From Paralithodes platypus (taxonomy: Eukaryota > Arthropoda > Malacostraca > Decapoda > Lithodidae): a stretch of 64,000 bases of DNA. The stretch is from positions 42,731,897 through 42,795,896 of the forward strand of contig CM064572.1 in NCBI GenBank assembly GCA_032716605.1, given 5' to 3'. Under the pieces are notes generated by a model that saw nothing but the letters and a program-made list of their open reading frames with translations, was not told the DNA's origin and ran no database searches. The stretch's first letter is position 1. Every line of letters begins with the position of its first letter. Below, in pieces: positions 56,359 to 64,000 of the stretch. The position numbers and the translations under genes are program-made.

Positions 56359-56573
56359 GTGTCATGGATTCGACAGAGGGACCTGCACATCCTGACCGTG
56401 GGGCGATACACGTACACAACGGACCAGCGTTACGAGGTCATCAACTCCCCCTCGGGCTCCAAGGACTGGATACTCAAGATCAAGTACGCCCAGGTCCGTG
56501 ATTCCGGGAACTACGAGTGCCAGGTCTCCCACCAAACCCGTCCGTTCATACGTGGTGCACCTCCATATATTCA
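56359..56573 (+). CDS. dpr-like immunoglobulin domain exon (second half of an Ig V-set)
   Basis: Dpr proteins are neuronal Ig-superfamily surface receptors that pair with DIP partners during synaptic matching. The exon follows a pyrimidine-rich CCACCAG acceptor and encodes VSWIRQRDLHILTVGRYTYT, then TDQRYEV, DWILKIKYAQVRDSGNYECQ. The Ig core Trp and the D-x-G-x-Y-x-C motif are present; the partner Cys must lie in an earlier exon. A strong GTAAGT donor at 56574 gives a 215-nt exon ending PYIQ, but residues after QVS do not look like a normal dpr strand G. A weaker donor (CAG-gtctcc at 56524) would give a 165-nt symmetric exon. The neighbouring exons are not in the window. Confidence 0.88.
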
Positions 56574-56579
56574 GTAAGT

Positions 56580-57575
56580 AAATAAGTATATATTAACACT
56601 TACGCTGCGGGCATATTTCCGCTATATTAGGGGCTCATTCAGGCACTCCTGAATGATTAACCCAGGAACGGCAAGCGTCCTCATATGAGTCTGAACCCTA
56701 GGAAGGCGAGCGTCGTCATATGAGCCATGGCCTAAAAAAAAACTTTCCAAACATCCCACTGTCACTCAAAACAAAGGAATGTGTAAATATGTGATATAAT
56801 TCATATCCATACATTCTATCACTCCTCCACATTTGTCCATATTTCCCCCCCCCCCTCAATTATCACCTATTTTTCTCTTATTCCTGTGATTATTGGTTTA
56901 TTTATGGCGCCAAATCTCCCTACCCGGTTTCAAGGTCGAAAGGGAGGGGTGTGGAGGGAGGAGAGAGAGAGAGACTAACTAGCCCGCACTGCCTCCAGTC
57001 TCGCTCGAGAGCTCGTGAAGTGAGGGTGCAGTTTCGCTCTCTGTCAACTCCATGAATGAACCGCTCGGCAATTTTTCATGTTTGTCACCCCCCAAATACT
57101 ATTCCCACTTGTTTTATTGTTGTAACATTTAACTATCTTCGTATTAAACATAGAATAGGCGCATATGAATAAGTAATAACGATATTTATCGGATAATGAC
57201 GATTTTCGTCAGAAATTAATGCAATAGCTTCGCCCCACACGACGTTTAACGAGTCGGAGTCTCGCCGCGGATAGGTTAAGCAATTGTCTGAATGAAATGA
57301 AATGTATTCAGCCAAAAACTAAAAGAAAATAACTTCAAGATGACAGCAAAAGAGCTTCGTATCGCTCGGGGTTCATCCGCAGCGGTACCATGGACATCGG
57401 GAAATATCCGGTAATAATGAGAAATGTCGCGCTACATTTGCCTTTGGCAGCGCTGCATAGTTCTCGCGAGATACGGCTGACACTCTTCAGTGCACCAGCC
57501 GCTGTGCTGGAGAGCGGACGGGGGCATACCGTGCTCCCGCACAATGGCACTCCTCTGCACAGGCTTTAAGAGGCT
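56580..57575. other. Probable intron sequence; no further exon recognised
   Basis: Mixed composition, with a short GA tract near 56960 and GC-rich patches at 57235-57275 and 57430-57560. No frame resembling the next Ig domain was found. Confidence 0.45.
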
Positions 57576-57789
57576 TTAACCCCTTCTGTACCGGCGACGT
57601 CTTTTTAATTTTATTCTAGCTATATGTAGATGATTTTGTGCAGCTTAAGAAGGATCTGTGGTAGAATAAAGGGTTAGGTGAGATAGTTCGAAGCCTGTTA
57701 ATTGCTGGAGGCCTTGTCAAACTAAACAAAATCATCTAATAGTAGCCACAATCAAATTAAAAAGATGCCGCCAGTACAGAAGGGGTTAA
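57576..57789. mobile_element. MITE family C, complete (214 bp), TTAA-bounded
   Basis: TTAA-CCCCTTCTGTACCGGCG at the left is mirrored by CAGTACAGAAGGGG-TTAA at the right. The interior has 'attctagctatatgtagatgattt' and 'taatagtagcca'. Confidence 0.86.
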
Positions 57790-57852
57790 GGGCCTGTAAA
57801 TTGCTATAAAATGCCAGAACATTCCTGAACCGGTCCCGCACTGAAAGGGTAA

Positions 57853-58105
57853 AGGGGAGATTTCCACATGAGATTTTTTTTTTCGGGACCCCTTTCTCCC
57901 TCATGTTTAGCCCAATTGCTTTAGAGATTTTAAGACGTTCACTCCATTATTTTGGCGATTTTAAGAACTTTTGCCCCATTTGTCAAATTTATAACCTTTC
58001 GTGCCATTTAGGTGTCGACTTTTTCATGGCGAGGAAAATCGAGCCTGTAATTTAAGATGTGTTGGCCTTCAACCGGGACATTTTTCTACCGAATAATGTT
58101 AGTCT
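57853..58105 (+). mobile_element. MITE family A, first two-thirds
   Basis: From 'aaaggggagatttcc' through 'ctccctcatgtttagccc', 'gacgttcactccattatttt' and 'ggtgtcgactttttcatggcgag' to 'ccgaataatgtt'. A family C right half follows at once (58100-58205). Confidence 0.78.
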
Positions 58106-58205
58106 GTAGCCTATTCATGGGTAAACGTCCTTCCTAAGCAGAATAAAATCGTCTAATACGTGTCAGATTATAATGAAAAGGACATCGCCGGTACTGAATG
58201 GGTTG
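58100..58205. mobile_element. MITE family C, right half
   Basis: 'agtctgtagcctattcatgg', 'cttcctaagcagaataaaat' and 'catcgccggtactgaatggg'. The TTAA end is cut by repeat G. Confidence 0.7.
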
Positions 58206-58620
58206 TTGTTGTTGTTGTTGTTCCCCAAGCTGCCTGGCCGAAGAGCCCCAAGGCCCCGAGCAAGGCCAAGGCCATAACTGTGCGCCCCCACAGAACCCTC
58301 ACTGCCGACCACAATAAAGCCTGGGTGACCGAAGCCACTCCATGGCGGGGAGCTGAGGAGGGTGCGGAAACGCCCGGGAAACCAAAGCCCCACCCAGGGC
58401 CCTGTGCCCCTCAGCAATTATGAAGAGAAAGTTGAGGGGCAAAGGAAAAAATGTGACGCTTTGGCTTCCAATCTAGGTAGACTGGGAGGTCAATCCACGG
58501 AAGAGACGCCGTCACTTGAGATCTAGAAAATATAAAAGTAAAAGGAACAAGTCAGAGTAAGCTATGGGTATGGCAGAGATTGCTCAGTTCTCACTCTGAT
58601 AGACCAGCCCATCACCAGAC
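58203..58620 (-). mobile_element. Repeat G, retroposed element with (AAC)n tail
   Basis: On the minus strand it runs from about 58620 to 58203 and ends in an AAC repeat (seen as GTT at 58203-58220). A copy of about 95 percent similarity lies at 63185-63703. The last ~40 bp before the tail (ctcttcggccaggcagcttg) match the end of the LINE relic at 50.75 kb, so the tail may be derived from that LINE. GC-rich; a long open frame on either strand has no recognised family. Confidence 0.72.
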
Positions 58621-58639
58621 CAGCCCATCAGCAGGTTAA

Positions 58640-59100
58640 CTCCTTCTTGAATGGGTTAACTCCTTCTGTATCGTCCACATCCTTCATATTTTAATCTGGC
58701 TACTAGGAATCGACAATTTTCAGATTAGGAAGGATCTCTAGCAATGATAAGGCTTCAAACTATCTCAATAAACCCTTTTAACCCCATCTGTACCGGCGAC
58801 GTTCTTTTAACTTTATTTTGGCTACTATTAGAGTTAGAAATAAAAATAATAATAATTAGATAATGTTATTCAGTTTAAATAGGGCGTCCCGCAATTAACA
58901 GACTTCGAACTATCTCACTTAACCCTTTTAACCAACACAGATCCTTCATAAGCTGCATGATATTGTCTAAATATTGCTGGAATAAAAAATAAGTTCTTGA
59001 AGCCTGGGACACTTTTTGACAGTTTATTTTGGTTATCAATATGCGATTATATAACGCGCAAAGCAATTTAATCAATCCAACCAATGTATATTCCCTTTAT
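58640..59100. mobile_element. Degraded MITE family C pieces
   Basis: Two family C left parts occur at about 58645-58760 and 58772-58990 ('ttaactccttctgtatcg', 'ttaaccccatctgtaccggcgacg', 'aggctactattagag', 'cttcaaactatctca'). Neither has a clean right end. Confidence 0.55.
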
Positions 59101-59957
59101 CTACGGTGTTTACATTAGACTAAAATAAAAATTAATTAGCAATTGCTAATCGGAAACACATGAAAAATTATGGACCGAGCAAGCAACTGAACGATTTCAA
59201 GCAAAATATATGTATATACTCTGGCATTTACCCAGTTTTGTTTTCATTTTTTTTTCTTGTATTTTTTTGGGGGGGGAGGGGGGGGGGGGGACTTGAGACA
59301 GACCTGCCTGAATAAGAACTTTATTGCAATTATCATTTTTTGTCATTAGAGTAGTCCCCTAACTTTTGACTCTAGTTGCACAGTTGCCCACATAAGTTCA
59401 GTTCCACGTCGTGCAAAATTATAGGTGGACTAGTCAAATGAATTAACAACTGCATAAGAGATTAAAATCGTAATTCAATTATTCGCATTATATTTCCATG
59501 TATAAGATCACGGAGAGAAACAGAACGTATGTAGCCAACTTTATGGTAGAGTTAATAAGTCATGTCTCAGCTGTCAATATGTTTGGCTCGCTCTGTACTG
59601 TATTAATGTCGGTCAGATGTTGAATAGGGTGGATAAGTGTACGAACATGTCTGTATACCTCACTCGAAACCAATAAATAAATGTTTAGACATTGCTGATA
59701 CCAATGATTCATACAACTAGTGCCGAGACCTGACTTATTAGGCCGACTGTACATGATATAAGAAAGAGCACTATAGTATATTGGGAAAGTTTGGCTCATG
59801 TCTTCTAAAGGTCAAAAGCCAATGACCTGAGAACTTGTAGGCTAAATGCTTCTATCAAGTCTTTCTCATCATATGGTTTTCATCTCAAACAACAAAATTT
59901 ACAACCCTCTGTATCGTCATAATTAACACTTCATGTTTCTAAACAAAATAATAATAG

Positions 59958-60020
<63 letters not shown>

Positions 60021-60240
60021 GCCCCAGATTATATAAAATCACCTATAAGACCCAAATCTTTATCCCTTAGAGTTATTTATGTGTAGAGTAAATCATCATA
60101 TCTCACAGACTATAATATAAGAAATCCTTCAAGATAAAAATAAATAAATAAATAAATAAATATAAGCCAAACACAATCATATCGAACAAATTTAGATATA
60201 ATTACCCTTGACCGTAAATGATGGGAAATATAATCTTATT
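59100..60240. other. Low-copy stretch with simple repeats
   Basis: A family D-like 3' fragment lies at about 59215-59305 (inverted: 'atactctggca', G-run, 'acttgagacagacc'). A (CA)n tract lies at 59959-60018 and AAAT repeats at about 60140. No gene recognised. Confidence 0.5.
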
Positions 60241-60260
60241 TCAGCAATAATAATAATAAT

Positions 60261-60292
<32 letters not shown>

Positions 60293-60441
60293 CTGATAAT
60301 TAGTGATAAAGTATTATACATATAAAGTATATAAATATTCCGGTATATATATATATATATATATAATTATATGAAGCTGTACAGACATATCGGAAAACAA
60401 AAATAGGGGAAGAAGTTTATATAAGAGGGATTAAAGAGTAA
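60241..60441. repeat. AAT and TA simple repeats
   Basis: AAT tracts at 60247-60292 and a TA tract at 60345-60365. Confidence 0.85.
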
Positions 60442-60771
60442 TAATAATAATAATAATAATACTAATCGGTTTATTTCAAGCCGGCAGCCAATGGGGCTGA
60501 AAATACACAGACTTAACCTAGATCTTATCCTAATGGATCAACAGACTGATCCTGGCAGCTAACGAGAGCGCCTACATACTCCCAAGGGAGTAGGACGTGG
60601 GCAGGAGACTTTGCGGGTCCCCCGAGACGATCCGCCCAGATCTTGCCTTCACGGCCAGGGAAAGTTTTTGAGAGAACTTCCCCTGCCGGCGCCTGGGATT
60701 GAACCCCCGACACCAGAGCTAGCGCTCCCAATACAGAGTACTAAACGCGCTCGGCCACCGTGACCGAGTCC
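60442..60771 (-). mobile_element. tRNA-derived SINE (~330 bp)
   Basis: On the minus strand it starts near 60771 with CGGTGGCCGAGCGCGTTTAG (box-A-like, as in type II tRNAs such as Ser or Leu). A GGGGTTCAATCCC box B follows at about 60697. A body without coding sequence and an ATT-repeat tail follow, with the tail seen as AAT repeats at 60442-60462. It is a different family from the SINE at 52905-53149. Confidence 0.8.
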
Positions 60772-60772
<1 letters not shown>

Positions 60773-60836
<64 letters not shown>

Positions 60837-61242
60837 GGTATATTCATATGTGTGTATATGTGTGTGGTGTATTCTGTGTGTGTGTGTAACTGTGTGTGTA
60901 TATGTGTGTGGTGTATTCTGTGTGTGTGTGTAACTGTGTGTGTATATGTGTGTGGTGTATTATGTGTGTGTGTAAGTGTGTGTGTATTCTCTGTGTGGGT
61001 TTGGGTGTGTGCGTGTGTGTAGCCATAAGCGTATAGTGTGTGTATGTATTCATAATTATGTGCACGTGTGTGATGTACGGTATGTGTATGTGTGTGTGTG
61101 TGGTATAGTCTGTGTGTGTGAGTGTAACCATAAGCGTATAGTGTGTGTATGTATGCATATGTGCACGTGTGTGATGTACGGTGTGTGTGGTATAGTCTGG
61201 GTGTGTGCGTGGGGTGTAGCCATAAGCGTATAGTGTGTGTAT
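60773..61242. repeat. (TG)n microsatellite and higher-order TG-rich repeats
   Basis: A pure TG tract at 60775-60836 is followed by longer repeated phrases ('gtatatgtgtgtggtgtatt', 'agccataagcgtatagtgtg') in several copies. Frames in either direction are low-complexity and not genes. Confidence 0.92.
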
Positions 61243-62593
61243 GTACAAAGGAAATCAAGCAACAACAGATCTAGTGACCCTTCTAGGTTGCTTGTCCTCC
61301 AAAACACTGAGGATCAAGTGTCCAAACAGTGGTTTAGAGTGGGTAAGGGAACATTGGAAAGGGAATTACTGCCCTGGAACTAATGTCCGTGGCAGGATTA
61401 GGAAGTTAGTAGGGGACAGATGGGTTAGTAACTGAGGGGGGGATAAAATAAAGTTATTCATTTACAAACGCAGTCAGTCGTGGGTTTGATGCGAGATATT
61501 TGTCTAGGCGGAGTTTAAATGAATCAACGGTGATGCAGTCTATAACGTTTCGGGGAAGCCCATTCCACAAGTTGACAACTCGATTGAAGAAGAAATTCTT
61601 AGATTCGTGTGAGTTAAAAGATTTACCAATAATTTTGCAACCGTTTCCCCGCGTGTAATTAGATTGGTCGATAGTGAAGTACTTACTACAGTTCATATTG
61701 TCGATGCCTTTGATGATTTTGAACACTTGAATTAAGTCACCTCTTAATCTGCGCTGGGTTAAAGGAAATAGATTTAATTCTCTAAGACGCTCTTCGTATG
61801 GTTTGTTCTTTAGGCTAGGTATCATTTTGGTAACTCTACGTTGAACTCGTTCTAGCTTGTTTATATCTTTTTGGTAATAAGGGCACCAGGATTGAACGCA
61901 GTATTCCAGAAGAGGGCGGACTAAGGAATTGTAAAGGGTTAGGATAACTTCTTTGGATTTATGCTCAAATGACCTGCCTATAAATCCAATTATTTTGTTT
62001 GCCTTCTTAACAACTTCTGAACATTGTTGACTCGGTTTTAGGTTACTCGATATTGTTACTCCCAGATCGGTTTCTCTGTTTACATTCTTAAGCTGAGTGC
62101 CATTCATCGAATAGTTTGCTTTCTCATTTAGGTATCCGATATGTAGTACTTTACATTTATCCGCATTGAAACTCATTTGCCAAATTTGGGCCCAACATGA
62201 CAATTTATCTAGATTGTGTTGCATATCGTCAACTTGTTCTTTTGAGAGTACGCTATTTGCAATTTTTGTATCGTCAGCAAATTTTGAGATTGTACAGGTG
62301 AGACCCTCATCTATGTCGTTGATGTAAATTAGAAAGAGAATTGGTCCTAGTACCGATCCCTGGGGTACCCCGCTACTTACATTGGTCCATTTTGATGCCT
62401 TACCGTTTATGACTACTCTTTGCTTTCTGTCGCTGAGCCAATTTTCTATCCATTTCAACACACCGTCTTGTATTCCATGCGCTTTTAGTTTTAGCAGTAA
62501 ACGTTTGTGGGGAACTTTGTCAAAGGCCTTTTGAAAATCAAGGTATATAATATCTACAGCTTTACTCTCATCGTAGAGGTTGAGGATATCGTG
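61243..62593 (-). mobile_element. CR1-type LINE copy 4 (subfamily B), 5'-truncated
   Basis: The 3' tail begins at 61243. On the minus strand the RT is open from HDILNLYDESKAVDIIYLDF (about 62593) through SSGVPQGSVLGP and FADD to NPRLTAFVNE at 61454, without a frameshift over about 380 codons. The 5' truncation at 62593 falls in TATAC/TATATG simple repeats. The open frame continues into them by chance, so the extra N-terminal residues are not LINE protein. This is the least damaged RT in the window. Confidence 0.95.
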
Positions 62594-62690
62594 TATACAT
62601 ATGTATACATATGTATACATATGTGTACGGTGTGATGTACGTGTCTGTATATGTATACAGTATGTACGTATATGTGTGTGCGTGTGTCGA
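62594..62690. repeat. TATACATATG and TG simple repeats
   Basis: Short alternating purine-pyrimidine repeats at the truncation point of the LINE. Confidence 0.85.
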
Positions 62691-62734
62691 CCACCACCCC
62701 TCACCACACCCTATAATTTGGCCTACCGTTAAGT

Positions 62735-62935
62735 TAAGGGGGAGGTGCTTGCTTTTCCTGGACACCCTTCTCCCTTGTGTTTAGCCCATTGTTTTGCTTT
62801 AGTTAAAGACGTTCGGCCCATTAGTTTGGCGATTTTAAGACCTTTCGTTCCTTTTCCTTGTCAATTTTAAGACCTATCGTGCCATTTAGTTGTCGATTTT
62901 TTCCTGGCGAGCGATAGCGAGCCTGTAATTATAAG
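62735..62935 (+). mobile_element. MITE family A, first half
   Basis: It starts TTAAGGGGGAGGTGC, then 'gacgttcggcccattagttt', 'ctggcgagcgatagcgagcc', ending at about 62935 where a SINE tail joins. Confidence 0.78.
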
Positions 62936-62944
62936 TAACACCCC

Positions 62945-63060
62945 GTTCTTTAACATTATTATTAATTACTAAACCGAATGTACTTGAATAAACTAATGAA
63001 AGCATATGACCCTCCCGGGATTCAAACTCGGGACACCAAACCGAGAACATAAGCACCCCA
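62945..63060 (-). mobile_element. SINE fragment
   Basis: On the minus strand: box-B-like GAGTTTGAATCCCGGG, then 'gggtcatatgctttcattag', then 'ttattcaagtacattcgg' and an ATT-rich tail. The same tail occurs at 38592-38640. Confidence 0.6.
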
Positions 63061-63096
63061 TAAGCACATAGAATGGGGCCAAGATCACTAAGGATG

Positions 63097-63184
63097 GGAT
63101 GTACAAAGGAGTACAAAGGAAAACAAGCAACAGCAGGTCATGCGACCCCCTCGAGGTTACTTGCCCTTCCAAACACTGTTGTTG
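63097..63184 (-). mobile_element. CR1 3'-tail relic split by repeat G
   Basis: 'gtacaaaggagtacaaagg' and 'caagcaacagcaggtcatgc' through 'ttccaaacactg' match the CR1 3' end with divergence. The continuation after the insertion is at 63704-63730. Confidence 0.75.
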
Positions 63185-63703
63185 TTGTTGTCCTTCCCCA
63201 AGCTGCCTGGCCGAACAGCCCCAAGGCCCCGAGCAAGGCCAAGGCCATAACCGAGCGCCCTCACAGTACCCTCCCTGCCGACCACAATAAAGCCTGGATG
63301 ACCGAAGCCACTCCATGGCGGGGAGCTGAGGAGGGCGCGGAAACGCCCGGGAAACCAAAGCCCCACCCAGGGCCCTGTGCCCCTCAGCAATTATGAAGAG
63401 AAAGTTGAGGGGCAAAGGAAAAATGTGACGCTTTGGCTTCCAATCTTGGTAGATTGGGAGATCGATCCACGGAAGAGACGCCGTCACTTGAGATCTAGAA
63501 AATATATAAGTAAAACGAACAGTCAGAGTAAGCTATGGGTATGGCAGAGATCGCTCAGTTCTCACTCTGATAGGCCAGCCCATCACCACATGACTAGAAC
63601 CCAATCCTCTCAGCATCAGCTAGGAAAGGCCCTAGAAAGCCGCCTTTGGCGGGGGGATAGCTCCCCTATTTCAACCCCTTTCGAGGTTGGGCACCCGCCA
63701 TCA
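63185..63703 (-). mobile_element. Repeat G, full copy with 13-bp target duplication
   Basis: It is flanked on both sides by AAACACTGTTGTT (63172-63184 and 63704-63716). That length of duplication is typical of LINE-machinery insertion. The copy extends ~100 bp further at its 5' end than the 58.2-kb copy. The minus-strand 3' end is an AAC repeat. Confidence 0.82.
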
Positions 63704-63734
63704 AAACACTGTTGTTCCAAGTGTTGCAACAGTA

Positions 63735-63808
63735 TTTCGGAGAGAAACTAAAACATAAATGAATATATGAAGTAATAGGCCAAAAAAACAGCCACTATCC
63801 CCTTAAAG
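63735..63808 (+). mobile_element. MITE family A, right end
   Basis: 'agagaaactaaaacataaat' to 'cagccactatccccttaa', the canonical family A right end. Confidence 0.7.
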
Positions 63809-64000
63809 GAGGAGGAGGAGAAGGTCAAGGAAGGGGAAAAATAATGGACCAAATCGGCCCCCAAAATGGTCCGGCCCCCGCGAGTTATGGCTGCCTGATT
63901 ACCCCCCGCTGGAGGCCTAAGACGGGGGGGGGGGGGGGAGGAGGAGAAGTCTTTTTGGGGTTCCCTTTTTTTTATTTGGAGTTTGTTCACGTCGTGGAGA
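63809..64000. other. Purine-rich stretch at the window end
   Basis: GGA-rich DNA and a G-run at 63925-63938. No coding sequence recognised. Confidence 0.5.

Noticed and set aside
58163..58423. GC-rich overlapping open frames on both strands as a gene
   Set aside because: The segment is repeat G, duplicated at 63.2-63.7 kb; the frames follow the GC content and have no recognised domain.
60719..61258. Histidine/threonine-rich open frame of 179 codons on the minus strand
   Set aside because: Translation of TG-rich simple repeats.

Overview
The window looks like gene-poor, repeat-rich DNA from an arthropod, most likely a decapod crustacean. The reasons are one exon of the arthropod dpr-type immunoglobulin family, several non-LTR retrotransposon lineages of the kind common in crab, shrimp and lobster genomes, very abundant di- and tetranucleotide repeats, and no bacterial-style gene organisation. 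The species is an inference; no rRNA or mitochondrial marker is present.

The only convincing host coding sequence is the dpr-like exon at 56359-56573 on the + strand. Much of the rest may be intron or flank of that gene. All other recognisable coding sequence is transposon-derived. (1) A CR1-type LINE with a zinc-finger/SGNH-esterase ORF1 and an endonuclease-RT ORF2 occurs as five large copies (1-2366 -, 13809-17272 -, 28435-32997 + nearly full length, 50797-55220 - nearly full length, 61243-62593 -) plus small relics (49676-49720, 55226-55430, 63097-63184). They fall into two subfamilies, called A and B here. (2) An RTE/CFDP2-like LINE lies at 38695-43545 (-), split by a solo LTR, with a 5'-truncated copy at 26229-26772 (+). 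(3) A Jockey-like LINE lies at 34725-36792 (+), with 3'-tail copies at 24049-24290 and 3775-3852. (4) A second CR1-like LINE lies at 43712-44790 (+). (5) A decayed LINE C-terminus lies at 50200-50795 (+).

Two homologous solo LTRs of 1.7-1.8 kb (9592-11398 and 39752-41442) carry TG...CA ends and 4-bp target duplications. Short non-autonomous DNA elements fill much of the remaining space. Families A, B and C are bounded by TTAA, and C has piggyBac-like CCC ends. Family E has CAGTGTCACACGAGC-like ends, and family F has about 38-bp inverted ends. There are also tRNA-derived SINEs, a dispersed family D whose 3' end always runs into a microsatellite, and repeat G. They nest inside one another repeatedly.

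Layout: 0-2.4 kb CR1; 2.4-9 kb microsatellite-rich; 9.5-11.5 kb LTR inside element F; 12-12.7 kb 22-bp minisatellite; 13.8-17.3 kb CR1; 17.27-18.09 kb a near-perfect 824-bp palindrome; 18-28 kb short elements and minisatellites; 28.4-33 kb near-full-length CR1; 33-38.6 kb nested short elements and a Jockey-like LINE; 38.7-43.5 kb RTE with LTR; 43.7-50.8 kb LINE relics, a degenerate array and short elements; 50.8-55.4 kb CR1; 56.0-56.6 kb dpr exon with a duplicated splice acceptor; 57-64 kb repeats and a 5'-truncated CR1.
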